A stretch of DNA of 64,000 nt, taken from Sarcocystis neurona. Its lineage: Eukaryota; Apicomplexa; Conoidasida; Eucoccidiorida; Sarcocystidae. The stretch covers positions 310,001 to 374,000 of the forward strand of contig KL647310.1 in assembly GCA_000727475.1 (NCBI GenBank), read 5' to 3'. Below are positions 30,775 through 42,100 of this stretch, in pieces. The notes beneath the pieces were generated by a model. It had not been told where the DNA came from. It was given only the letters and a program-made list of their open reading frames with translations, and made no database searches. How positions within the stretch are numbered: position 1 is the stretch's first letter; each line of letters starts with the position of its first letter. A program made the translations under genes and the position numbers.

Positions 30775-31960
30775 ACAGTGCTGCTCACGAAGGACCATGT
30801 CACAGTTGCGCTGCGATACAGGGTACGCAGACAGCTACTTTATATGAGGGTGTATTCTTCACCTCGTTTCCGGAGGTTACTCGCCGACAAATGAAAGGAA
30901 GTCATCGCCTAGTAGCTAATGCAAAGTTTTTCCGCCAGAAAGAGTCGAGCCCTTTTCCTCCAGGACTTAAAGTCTCCACGTATCAGGCGCATTCCTATCA
31001 CCCCGGCGGATTTTGCAGGTATGCTATGCCGCATATGTTCACATACAATATTCGAAAAGTGTCCATGCTCACGAGTTTGTAGGGGCTGAGGAGTTCTGCG
31101 CCCCAGGTATTCAGACGTATTCTGGACACCAAGTTCAACTCATGACTCAACTGCTCCTCAAGTCCTACTGCCTGTTGAACGGAGTCGACAAATTCAGGGT
31201 TATGTCAAGAGTGCACCACAGGTGGAAGCACTGATGTTATAAAACCACGTGACACACGTCACCTACGCGCCTACCATGGAAAGGATACCACGTTGCGCTA
31301 AGAACAATTTCAGCCCAGAAGTAATGTACGCTGGAAAAGAGTTGCTACTGCATGCTAAAATTGAGATGCCACATGCGTATTCAGCGCAGGTTAAGGGGTA
31401 AAAGGGCATTCCTTCTCGTTTAAACACTCGTGCAAAATCGACGTCCTTATCGAGTTTAATCGTGCGAGTGTACAAGTTCTAAGGGAGTGGGGCACATCAA
31501 TGCATCTTATATGAAAACGGAGTGGTGTGCCAAGTAAGCGCGGCACCGTCAGACGACTGCAGGGTATATGCATTACCACCATCGGAGTGAAAGAGCTACT
31601 GCTCAGGAAGGTGACGACACGCGAAGGCCCCAAACATTGGAAAGAGTCTCACATGCGTTCGATGCGGACGTCACCGACTCGCAACACCAAAACATACCTT
31701 TTTACTGGTTATGCAACCCTTTCTCTTTTTACCCCGCTGTGACGCGGAGAGCAATATCCTCGTGAGGTGTAATCAAACTTTTTACTCCTCGGAACGGCAC
31801 ACTTAACTTTTTCTCACGCACGTATCTGCGTGTAGTGGGGGACGCACTTGCGTGGACCATGGCGACTGGCGCACCGAACTGATAGCGTCACATTTCCACT
31901 CTCACATGTAAAATTCCCCGAAACTAGAAAATACACGTCGTGACGTGTCTGCACAGCCAT
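30775..31960. other. Repeat-poor stretch, no gene supported
   Basis: Mixed sequence without CAG/CTG or TATA arrays. Only frames under about 85 codons are open (for example 31527-31742 + and 31391-31633 minus), and none is convincing. Confidence 0.5.
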
Positions 31961-32126
31961 TTAAACCGCACCAGTGTACCCGAAAGGTAGCCTCCTGATA
32001 CAAAGAATATGTGTCACCTTTGACGAGCGAGGTGAAGATTGCTTTATATCATTCACATACACTTGTTCGTTCCTAGCGGTGTACGTATCCTTCGAAGTCA
32101 TAGGGCGCCTGCGTCTAGGCGGCCTT

Positions 32127-32374
32127 CCGTATCCCTCTGCGACGGTGTGCGAGTATGGACAATATGCCCCTGACTTGCAGGCACTAATACACATCAATGG
32201 ATATACGTGCCAGCACTTTTGGAATTGGTAGTTACTTGTCCGTCTACGCTGCCGTATCCCTCTGCGACGGTGTGCGACTACGGAGAATGTGCCCCTAACT
32301 TGCAGGCACTAATATACGTGAATGGGTATACGTGCCAGCACTTCAGGATTTGGTAGTCACTTGTCCCTCCATCC
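32127..32374. repeat. 125-bp direct tandem duplication, two copies
   Basis: Copy one (32127-32251) and copy two (32252 to about 32374) match closely along their length, starting ccgtatccctctgcgacgg. They differ by scattered single-base changes that leave the + frame similar: LPYPSATVCEYGQYAPDLQ versus LPYPSATVCDYGECAPNLQ. In that frame both copies end in TAG. It is the only long duplication seen in the repeat-poor stretches. Confidence 0.88.
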
Positions 32375-32439
32375 GCCTTCCTAATATCAAGCAGTATCTA
32401 AGTTGAGGCCTTTCCAGAGTCGTCGACCGCAGTCAATTG

Positions 32440-33110
32440 TATCTTAATACAGAGAGAGAGAGGCGATTGGGACTACCTTCACCTGCTAGCCGACCCGTGC
32501 ACAGTGGCGTATTCGGTGGTACAGAAACAAGTGTACATTCACAGATTCAGATGAAGCCCCATCCTACCTATGCACCTCACCCGTTACTCGCTGAGCTACG
32601 CGTATATACGCAGGAGGGTTCATAGGTTGCTGGTGGTCGAGGGAGATGGGTCACGCGTGGCCGAATGTGTGTACACTCCCACAGGGACTGCAGAAGTAGA
32701 CATACACTGTGTAATAAGGAGGTTGCAGAGAAGCACTCCAATACAGCGTAGTAGAGGGGAAGAAACGTGCCCACGCCAGTGATGCGTCCAAGCGCACCTT
32801 CTGCAAGAAACACTGATGTATATTGAACGTAGGCATCTGCGTATACGAAGCGTGGTCGGAGGTATCCTTTCCGTAGATGTGCGCCGCCGACGGTAGAGAA
32901 CACAATGGTGAATAGCAGCAACAATCCTTTACTTCGTCAGCCGGGGCCTGAAGCGGAACATGCGGCGGAAGGAACGAGAAAACTGCGTTTAAGGGAGACC
33001 CGTACAGATATAATATGACGACGGAGAGGAAGGATCGTAGTGCCGTTGTAAGCCTGTGACTTAGTAGCGGCTGTAATGCGACTGGAGAGGTCTCTCGTAG
33101 ACGCAGGAGC
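32440..33110. other. Intergenic stretch, no gene supported
   Basis: Repeat-poor. A minus frame of 115 codons (32577-32924) and a + frame of 70 codons lie here without recognisable features. Confidence 0.45.
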
Positions 33111-33130
33111 GCAAGTTCTTTAGAACTTGC
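33111..33130. repeat. Short perfect inverted repeat (9-bp stem, 2-base loop)
   Basis: GCAAGTTCT and AGAACTTGC are exact reverse complements separated by TT. It lies about 190 bp beyond the 3' end of the minus-strand tRNA gene. It is too far away to be its terminator. Function unknown. Confidence 0.75.
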
Positions 33131-33285
33131 ACGTGTGCCGACGGCTATACATACACAGAGTTACTCGTGACTACCGTCACTCTGTATTCTGTTCAATAGA
33201 GCATGATCACAAGTAGCGGAAAGTACAGCCCTGTGGTCTGAAGTAACCAACGATGCGCTATCAGGTTAAAATAGCGCTGTGGGGT

Positions 33286-33289
33286 TAAA
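33286..33289 (-). terminator. Likely RNA polymerase III terminator (T4) of tRNA-Arg
   Basis: The first run of four T residues on the minus strand after the tRNA 3' end lies here, in ATTTTAACC, about 34 nt downstream. A second T4 follows at about 33266. The distance is longer than usual, so the call is tentative. Confidence 0.5.
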
Positions 33290-33322
33290 ATACATGTTGT
33301 TCGGTGAGGCACATTTGAGCTC

Positions 33323-33395
33323 TGACGACGATGGGACTCGAACCCACAACCTTCTGATCCGAAGTCAGACGCCCTATCCATTGGGCCACGCCGCC
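33323..33395 (-). tRNA. tRNA-Arg (anticodon UCG)
   Basis: A 73-nt cloverleaf with no intron. The acceptor stem GGCGGCG pairs with CGTCGTC (two G-U pairs) and the discriminator base is A. The D arm carries TGGCCCAATGG (A box). The anticodon stem TCTGA/TCAGA holds the loop CTTCGGA, giving anticodon TCG. The T arm is GTGGG-TTCGAGT-CCCAT, with the B box GGTTCGAGTCC. The CCA is not encoded, as in eukaryotes. It decodes CGA/CGG arginine codons in cytoplasmic translation. Confidence 0.96.
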
Positions 33396-33422
33396 AATGT
33401 GTCCTGCGTCTAACTTTCCGTT

Positions 33423-33725
33423 ATGCCAATGTACACGACCCGTGCTTCCCACTGGCTGTTGCAATGCTATCTGTACCCATCCCAGGAAGACTATTTTGCA
33501 TCCAGTTTCGTCATATCAATTGCCACACCGATAAGTGTGCCCTCCACCTACGAAGAGCTGTCCTACATTGTCGTCTTGACGGTGTGTATACACGGTGTGG
33601 ACACCTCTAACCCCCGATTGTCATTGCCGTCGGTCTTCCGAAGGTTAGCAACGCATTGTGAATTCTTCGGACCTCTCAGGCGCATAGAAGTGTTGAACAT
33701 CGAAACCATGCTGCAGCGTCGTTGA
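33423..33725 (+). CDS. Hypothetical 100-codon frame
   Basis: A repeat-free frame starting 28 bp 5' of the tRNA gene and divergent from it. The translation includes SQEDYFASSFVISIATPISV and ends with a basic segment (RRIEVLNIETMLQRR). No domain or splice context. Chance occurrence is quite possible. Confidence 0.2.
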   Translation: MPMYTTRASHWLLQCYLYPSQEDYFASSFVISIATPISVPSTYEELSYIVVLTVCIHGVDTSNPRLSLPSVFRRLATHCEFFGPLRRIEVLNIETMLQRR

Positions 33726-33747
33726 TGTTACCAATGTACTACCACTG

Positions 33748-34215
33748 TTACCGTTGGTCCTGTGTGGCACTGCGGCTCACGCATGAACGCGGCTGTTCTG
33801 CACAGCGGACTGCGCATGCAATGCTGTTGGTGCTCAACGCAGGGTGTGCTGCACGCAATACTACCGGCAGAAACTGCGGCATTTTTACCTCTTGTACAAA
33901 CTGCTTCTGGATCTTGTCTTTCTCAATATAGAAAGTTGGACGCGTAAGGCAGGAGGAGCAGCCCATTGTCATTGACATCTCGGTTGCAGGTGCGCGGAGG
34001 CAGTGCTCGTGGTAGCACCCGCCTCCACAGGCAATAATCAAAGCGAGTAGCAAGAGCCTCGGTAGCACTGCGGCGCCGACGATAGAGTCCTGCAGCAGAC
34101 AAAGATCTGCGACAGGAACACAAACACGAGCGGCCGCAGCAAGCGGAAAGCAATACACGAGAGGACCCAGCAGCAGAGTCGCGGCACAGCCGTGGCGGAA
34201 AACCGAGCGATGCAA
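33748..34215 (-). CDS. Hypothetical secreted or membrane protein
   Basis: A 155-codon minus frame beginning with a basic start, then a hydrophobic core (CAATLLLGPLVYCFPLAAA) like a signal peptide. A second hydrophobic stretch follows (AAVLPRLLLLALIIACGGG), then Cys-rich and Lys-rich sequence (FYIEKDKIQKQFVQEV). No family recognised. It lies 26 bp after the next minus frame, so both might belong to one locus. Confidence 0.3.
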   Translation of the reverse strand: MHRSVFRHGCAATLLLGPLVYCFPLAAAARVCVPVADLCLLQDSIVGAAVLPRLLLLALIIACGGGCYHEHCLRAPATEMSMTMGCSSCLTRPTFYIEKDKIQKQFVQEVKMPQFLPVVLRAAHPALSTNSIACAVRCAEQPRSCVSRSATQDQR

Positions 34216-34240
34216 GACAGCCGAGATTAGCCAGTGCAGA

Positions 34241-34630
34241 TCAACAGCTCTTCAGCAACACTGCAAAAGTAGCAGAGCCACAGCAGCTGCAATTGGAAGC
34301 GGGCAACAACGTCAACACCACACACACAGCAGCCGCAGAAAATCTCTGAGGGGTGGAGAACTGCTCAGAGGCAGCCTTGAGCTGCAACGACTCACTGCAA
34401 CAAGATTTAGTCCCGCGCCGTCCCCAGCTTCCTGCATGTGCGTGCGCTGCTGCTTCTACAGTGGCATAAGAAATCAAGGTATCGACATGAACAGTCCTGC
34501 TGCAATAACGCACTTCCTCGGGCAGCGTCGCCACGGGGAAACATTTCACTGTTGTCGGATGAAATGTCAGACGTCCTTCGTGTAACTGCCCTTGCATTGT
34601 TTTTCTAAAGTTCTTCTCCCACCACACTTC
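34241..34630 (-). CDS. Candidate last exon with hydrophobic C-terminus, surface-antigen-like in plan
   Basis: A cctttaccccag acceptor opens a 129-codon minus frame beginning EVWWEKNFRKTMQGQLHEG and continuing with non-repetitive sequence and paired cysteines (VKCFPVATLPEEVRYC). It then has a hydrophobic segment near the end (FSAAAVCVVLTLLP). The plan (mixed ectodomain, cysteines, hydrophobic tail) recalls GPI-anchored surface antigens of coccidia, but I see no diagnostic motif and the tail has residues after the hydrophobic part. Upstream exons were not established. Minus frames at 34605-34823 and 35064-35291 (with EVHMQDVAHSFGAYIHARL) are candidates. Confidence 0.33.
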   Translation of the reverse strand, partial: EVWWEKNFRKTMQGQLHEGRLTFHPTTVKCFPVATLPEEVRYCSRTVHVDTLISYATVEAAAHAHAGSWGRRGTKSCCSESLQLKAASEQFSTPQRFSAAAVCVVLTLLPASNCSCCGSATFAVLLKSC

Positions 34631-34859
34631 CTGGGGTAAAGGAATGCGTCAGTATTTTCCCTTTGTTCTGAAGCTGCAGTCGTTTTTCTAACGGGCGTCG
34701 TAAACGTATGTCCGTAACGACGCGTTCGCCGCAATAACTACGTGTAGGCAGACCTGCCTCCCCCCCACATCTGCTGCAGTGTGAACGTCTGTGGATGAGT
34801 CCACTCTCCTGCAGTGTACACATACTTGGATGAGTCTACTCTCTTTCATACGCCTCTCT

Positions 34860-35045
34860 CAGGGATGCGTATACGTACACGTGTGTACGTGTATACGTAC
34901 GTCGTCATACAAAGATATATACCTACGTGTCGTTACATTCTATTCTGTTTTATCGACCCGCTCGACGGATGCATATACGTGTACCGTTCTACGAGTATAC
35001 GGACATACGTGTATAAAGATACATATGTACGCGTAGTTGCAGTGC
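34860..35045. repeat. TACGTA/TGTATA island
   Basis: Short simple-sequence stretch rich in GTATACGTAC and CATACGTGTA, marking the border where the repeat-rich part resumes. Confidence 0.6.
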
Positions 35046-35467
35046 CGCTCACCTGTGTCTCTACTAACACGTACAGGTGAAGATGGAGACCAGCCCACGC
35101 GTGGACGTAGCTACGTGTACTCGTTGCGCTTGAGAGTAGTATTTGATGTTTAGGGCGGTGGGTGTACCGTCGAAAGCTGGTTGTTTGCTCGCCTTTGGGG
35201 CGGCCTGGGTGGCGGTTGCTTGCTGAATAACGGCGTCGAGCCGTGCGTGTATGTAGGCTCCGAATGAATGCGCGACGTCTTGCATATGCACTTCAGCAGG
35301 GAGTTTGCGGCATCACTTGCCGCCGCCGCTGCTGTCATTGTCGAGCATCTTGCTTGTAGAGAACCGCTGTGTCTTTCTGCACCAGCTCGGCAAACAGCAG
35401 TCCTCCCCAAGGCGCGGAGAGACGCCTCAAAAAAGAGGCGCAGCAGCGCGACAGCGAGAGGTATGGT

Positions 35468-35590
35468 AGCAGACGCAGCAGCGAGAGGAAGGGCAGCAGA
35501 CGCAGCAACGAGAGGAAGGGCAGCAGACGCAGCAGCGCGAGGAAGGGCGGCGGCGGGAGTAGCACCGAGAGGAAGGGCAGCACCAGCGGC
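35468..35590. repeat. 27-bp tandem repeat, about four copies
   Basis: Units of 27 bp read Ser-Arg-Arg-Ser-Ser-Glu-Arg-Lys-Gly in one + frame and Leu-Pro-Leu-Val-Ala-Ala-Ser-Ala-Ala on the minus strand. Copy three has an A-to-C change and copy four is diverged. Frames on both strands stay open across it, so the coding strand cannot be decided. Confidence 0.75.
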
Positions 35591-36188
35591 AGCGACAGGA
35601 AGGCGGAGGCGGGGCGCAGCAGGGCGATTCGGATGGAGTGTCTGCGCCTTCTGTGACGTAGTCTTGCGTGTGGATATCAGCTGACGTCCGTGTGTGCTTC
35701 GTGCGTCTGTGGAGGAGTGTATATACACCTCAGGATCTGTCTCTGTACCTCTGTGTATGTGTATGCATTTCTCTCCTTTTCCGCTCATCTGTATGTATGC
35801 GTATAAATGTAGTGTAAGTTGGTGTGTACGTGTATGGAGTTGTTCGGGATCTAATGACAGCCCTATCGTTCCCGTCTATAAACGCTTCTTTCCGAGTGTT
35901 CAATTTCTCAACCTTCTGAAAGTATATACGCCTGGGTGTGTGTCTCCCTCCCTTTTACGTATCTACCTCTGCGTAGGGGAGGCCGTCTTCCCTCCGCTTC
36001 TGGTTGGTGGATTATGTGGCTGTTTGTGTTTGTGTGGATCCCTATTTTCTTCTCCCGCACTCTCTTCCGGCCTCCCAGGACGACCTCAGTGCATATGTGT
36101 GGCGTCTTCTCCTTTTTTCTGTCTCTCTCTGTATCTATGTACGCATGAATGTTTTCAGCAGGAGCTGCGGGGGTAGCTGCGGGTCAGA

Positions 36189-39100
36189 ATGAGACAAGGA
36201 GCCGGGGCGCCTGCCGCTTCTGCAGGAAGTAGCCCTGCGGCGCATCCTGCTGCTGCAGCAGCAGGCGGAGGAGGAGGAGGAGCAGCAGCAGGCATGGGCA
36301 GCGCTGCGCATACAGCAGCAGCAACAGGAGCAGTGACGCCACAGACACAGTCCCAGACAGACGGAGGCTTCGGGAAGGACAAGCTGCGGAAGCTTCGAGC
36401 GTTGAAGGCGAAACTGAAGAAGGCGGTTCCTGCCGCTGCTGCGCCGCCTGTGGCTTCGAATTCTCTTCCTGGGCTGCAGCAGCAGGAGGGCGCTGCGACG
36501 ACAGGCGTGCTGCTGACCCCGCCCCCTGCTGCTGACGCTTCCTTTGCTCTTCCCGTAGGAGGCCCCGGCTCGGGCGCACACGCTCTGCACGCCGCAGGAA
36601 CAGGAGGAGGGGCGGCAGCCGCAGGCAGTCCTCCTCCCCCTCCTCTTCCTGTAGCAGCAGCAGCACGAGGCACCGGCACGGCACTACCCGCAGCAGCGCA
36701 GTCGGCGACGCGGGCTCCGGAGCAGCAGCAGCTGCTGCGTCGCGATGGCCGACTGAAGCCGCCTCCCTCGCTGCTGCAGCGGCAACCGGCGAAGAAGCCG
36801 CTCCAGCAGCAGCAGACTCGGGCTGTTCCTCTTGTGCCAAAAGCAGCCGCTGCAGCAGCCGGAGCAGCAGCACCCGCGGCAGGCAGACGCCATGACGCAG
36901 CAGTAGCGCAGCAGCAGCAAACAGCAGCGGCCGAACTTCTCGCGACGACCGCCTCCCACCAGCAGGTACTCGCGCCTTATCTCTCAGCGCGCGCGCTGCA
37001 GCTCCTGCAGCCACTCCTGCATCTGCTGCCCGTATTTACGTGTGTCTACCTGCCTTTCTTCTCGTCTCTCCCCACACGTAATGTGCATGCGCGCCGCTGA
37101 CTCTCTCTGCCCACGGGACGTGTAGACACACACACACCACTGCAGAAAAGCCTTAGGACGCAGACACGTAGACGAGCATGTATTACTACACAGCGCCTCT
37201 CAGTTTCTTCCACAGCAGCACGTAGCTGGGTGTGAGGGCAGCACAAGGAAGAGCTGGGCAGGCTTCTCTGACACGCGCGCGCGTGGACGAGGAAGAGGGG
37301 GAGAAGGACGTGCGTCCGCTTCTCCTCTTACAGACCGACTCAGCGTACCTGCGTCGGTTTCTGCGTCGCTTCCTGCCTTCGGGACTGTTGTGCGGCCTGC
37401 GAAGTGACGCAGATTCTGGCGAAACGCCTCTGCCAGTCGTTTCTACGGATACGTCTGCGTTTCTCTCGGAGGGGCGCACGGGCTGCGCTCTCTGCTACGT
37501 AGTTGCTGCAGCTTGTGCGGAATATCAGCAGAGCGCAGGGGGGACGAGGCAGATGGTCCTCTACCTCTTCCCGCCCTTCCACGTGCCTCCCACGAACACT
37601 GTGCTGTTGCTCGCGTATGTATTCGTGTGTACGCGTATGCTTCGATGTGTCAAGTATACGCGCGTATGGTGCAGGAGGACTAGCAGCACCAGGAGGCGGG
37701 GTGAGTGTTTCTCCTCCTGTGTGCATGCGTAGATACCTGTGGAGGGAGTGTGTCGCGGGGCTGCACGCAGTTCTTCGCATTCATGTATCTGCGCCTTGCG
37801 CGTTCGTGCGTGGGTTCGTGCCGGTGTATGTACACCCCCAGAGGGCCATACACAGGTGCAAGGCAAATACGTGTGCAGTTTTTCCGTCCCCAGTGCCGAG
37901 TGGTGGCCGCCGGTGGACTGCTGCTTCTACCTGGAAGTGGAAGAGTCTTCTGATTTTGTGCGTATCGCTCTCCTGCTGCTTTGCTGCTGCTATCCTCCGC
38001 TGCTGTCCTCTGCTGCTGTCCCGCGTCCCTTCCTGCTGCTGCTGCTCTCTTGCGGCCATGGTTCTGCTCTTTGTCCTGCTGCTGCTGTTCGTCTTGCTGC
38101 TGCTGTCTCGCTTCTGTGCGTGGCGGGAGCTGCTGCGTGCAGCTGCCGCAGTGGTGCTTGTGGGGTCTGTTGTCTTTGCCCCTCAGCTGTGTTGCCTGCT
38201 GCTATGAGTCGTGCTGCTGCTGCTGTGAAGACGTGCTGCCGACTTTCCGCACGCCCGGGTTCTGGCGTAGGTGCTGCTGCTGTTTCAACGTGTCAAATAC
38301 ACACATATGTACATACTAGTAGTTGTGTGCGTATATATATTTGCTTGTGTACTGGTACATGTACATACATATATATACATACGTATATATATATGTATAT
38401 ATTCTCTCACACCCATTTGCGTGTTTCTGTTTGCATGTGTATTTGTATGAACATTTGCGTATGTCTGTATGAATATATATATATATACATATGTATGTGT
38501 GTATATGTGTGTATCTGTACGTGGGTCTGGTCTTTGCTGCTGTAGCCTGTTTGCTGTCGCACGTGGTCATTCTGGCGCTGCTGTTGGGTCTCTGTTTGTG
38601 TGACGCGTCTCCTTCACGCAGCCTTATGTTTCAACGGGGGGGGGCGGAGGAGGAGGCGGGAAAGCTGCTGCTGCTGCGGCTGTCCCTTCGCCAGGCAGTG
38701 TAACGCAGGGGCCTGCAGCAGCAGCACCACTCGCTTTCGCACCAGCGGCAGCAGGGGTGCCGAGCGGCAGCAGCAGCAGCAGCGAGACAACAGCACCAAC
38801 CGGAGAAAATAGCAGTTCTGCTGCCTCTTCGGGCGCCACGAAGGGAGGTGGAGATTTTGACGCGCCGATGTCGTTCGAGGAGTTGATGAAACGGAAGCGC
38901 GGGGGAAAGCTGCTGGAACAGCAGCAGCAGCAACAACAGCGAGTGGGAAGCGGCAGCGCGACGCCGTCGCAGCCGCAGCGACCAGCTGCTGCATCGCTGC
39001 AGCGTTCACTGTCGCCTCCTCTTCCTGCAACAGCAGCAGCAGCTCCTGCCGGAGGAGCCGGCAGTGCTGCAGCAGGAGCGAGGGGACCAGGAGGAGGAGG

Positions 39101-42100
39101 GGGAATGGCAGCAGGAGCGACAGCAGCAGGTCTGCGCAGTACTGGAGCAGCAGCAGCAGGAGGTGGCGGCACGCTCCTACCTTCTTCGACACCAGGAAAA
39201 CCGGCTGCCGCGGCTGCAGCCACCCTCTCTCCTCCCAGGCAACAGCAGCAGCAGCAGAAGTTTTCCCCGAAAGTGCCTCCTGCGCTGCTACAGCAAACAC
39301 AGCAGCAGCGCACGGGCGGCTATCAGCAGCACCCACCTGCTGCTGCAGCTGCTGCTGACAAAGCGGTAGCCACCACCACACCCACACAGAAATCGTCTCC
39401 GCTCCTGCAGCAGCCGCAGCAGCTAACGCTTCAACAACAGCAACAAACACTACAACCGCAACAGCAGCAACGTCCGGCTGCTGCTGCTGCAACAACGTTC
39501 ACCTCGCCTGCAGCAGTGGGGGGCCTTCGAGGTGCGCCAGCGGCTTCAAAGCAGGCTTCTGCTGCGACAGCCGCAGCACCGGCAGCGGCCCCAGGCATTG
39601 CTGCGGCAGTGGTAGGAGGAGCAGCGCTAGTGGGAGGAGTGGGAGGAGGAGCAGCAGCAGCAGACCTGCCAATAAAAACCGCAGCAGCAACCCTAGGAAC
39701 AACAGCTGCAGTGCAGCGAAGACACACGCCAGTCGCCGCTGCTCCTGCTGCTGCTTCTGTAACGACCTCCCCTCCTTCCGCAGATGAGCGCATCGACGCC
39801 GGTGCACATCGTCTGCAGCCCTCACTGCAGCAACTGCAACCCCAGCAGCAGCAGCAAGTCCAACAACAGCAACGGCGGGTCCCACAGCAACAACAGCAGC
39901 AGCTGCGGCAGCAGCAACTGCAGCAACAGCAGCCGCGAATGCATGGCGCGCTGGTGCCGGGTGCTGCTCTTACACTTGCTACAATCCCCAGCACGTCCGC
40001 TGCTGTTGCTCCCGCCGCTGTTCCTGCTGTTGCTGTTTCTGTTGCTGGTGTTCCTCCTGCTGGTGCTGTTTCGGCTGCTGCTGTTCCTGCTCTGTCTGGC
40101 AGCCGCGCAATTGGGAACGGTGGTGGAGGAGGAGGAGCAGCAGCGGTTGGCATGGGTAGTGGAGGAGCAGGGGCTCGCCAAGTTCCTGCAGGCATAGCCT
40201 CTTTTGCTGTTCTGTCAGCCGCTGTAGCAGGCGGACCAGCAGCACCTGTTTCACAGGGTGATGGTGTAGCAGCTGCAGCAGCAACTACAGCAGCAAAGGC
40301 AGCAACAGCTGGTGGGGTGGCCGTCTTGCCAGCAGCTGCCGCCGCAGGAGGACCTCATAAAGCGCCTGTAGCAGGCGGGGCGCAAGCCAAAAAGACTACC
40401 CGCCCTGGGGGTATGGTGCTGCAGCAGCAGCTCGCGTCTCTGCAGCAGCAGCAGCAGCAAGCGGCTGGACACCAGCAGCAGCGCGCGCTTGGCGGCCAGA
40501 TGCAGCAGTACCCTTCGCCTCCTCCGCGCCAGCAGACGTCTCTGCTGCAGCAGCAACAACTCAGCCGAGGAGTCGCTGATGCAGTGCAGACGCTGCCTTC
40601 TGCTGGAACGGCTACAGCTGCAGTAACACACGCAGGAACAGCGTCAGCTCCAGGAATTAGAGCACCAGGAGCGGGCCCGGGAGCAGCAACTGCAGGAGAA
40701 GTGCCCGACGGAGTGCTGATAGACGCAGCAGTTGGAGGCAACACGGAAGAAACAGGAGGAGGTATATCAGGTAGACCAACCTACGAAGATGGTCAAGGCA
40801 TAGTAGCGGCTGGCACAACAGGTGCGGCCAAAGGAGCTGCTGCTGGGCAAGTGCCGCTGCTGATGCACAGCAGTCACACCGAAGAGGCAGGTGCGGCACA
40901 GGAACTACTGCAACAGACACCGCCCCCTGCTGCACTGCAGCAACAGCAGCAGCAGCAGCCACGTGATGCTTCACCTGCTGCTGTAGCTCCACTTCCACAG
41001 AGGCCGCGACCAGCAGCAGGAACTGCAGCAGGGCTCCGTCCTACAGCAGCGAAACGCCCAGCAGCAGCGGCAGCACCGACGGGGGGAGCTGTGGTGAAGA
41101 GCCACACCGAAGCACCGAAGCGAGAGCAGCAACTGCAACAGCAGCAGCAGGGGCAGCAGCAGCAGGGGCCGCAGCAGCGGCAGGCCGTTCCGCAGCAGCG
41201 GCAGGCCGTTCCGCAGCAGCAACCGCTGCAGCAACAGGTGGTGGGCAGCGGAGCTGCCGGAGCTGCTGTGGATGCTGCTGTAGCTGGCAGCAGCACAGCG
41301 GGGGGAACGGAGGCAGTACGGGTGTCTCCCTCACCCGCGGCACGGGCTGCATCTGCACTTGTTGGAGCTGGCCCGGCTGCTGTTCAGAAATTCCCTGCTG
41401 CTGCTACAGCATCGGGTCCTGGCGGTGGAAGTGTGCGGCCACAGGAGCCCGCTGTGACTTCTTCCTCTTCGTCTTCACCCTCCTCCTCGACATTCTATCC
41501 AGCAGCAGCAACAGGGAAGTCTGAGAGGACGCCGCCGATACCAGCAATAACCGCGTCGCCAGCGACAGCAGCAGCAGTGCCGCAGGCAGACACACAAGCG
41601 GCTGCTCCCATTCCCTCTACCCTCCACCACAAGTAAGTCCACGTATACATATATATACATATATATGTATATATATATATATGTTCGTGTGAAGAAATGA
41701 ACGCGAGGCCCCCACGTGCATATATAAGTGTGTGTGCAGACGTGTGGTAATATATATGTGTGCACAGAGAGCCACGTGTGCCTACATCCAGACATTTACA
41801 TATACATATGTGTATACACACATATGTATATATACATGTGTGTATATACACATGTATATATATATATATGTAACAAGGACCCACATGAATGTGGAAGTGA
41901 GTCGTGGCTGTGAAGGATGTGTTGCAGGCGTCCTTCCTGCTGTTGCGCTCCACGTGTTGGCTGCGTTTTTTCTGTTGCGTCTTTTCCAGAGTCCTGCAAG
42001 ACTACTGTCGCATGCTTGCTGCTCGCGAGCGCGTCCTCTCTCCGTTGCAGTCTGACTACTGGCCAGCGGCAGCAGCAGCAGCAGGAACAGCTGCGGCAGG

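Noticed and set aside
38614..40198. Long open frames antisense to the giant protein (for example 38614-39495 and 39431-40195, minus)
   Set aside because: CAG arrays read as CTG/GCT on the other strand have few stops. These frames are Leu/Ala/Cys low-complexity and overlap better-supported exons.
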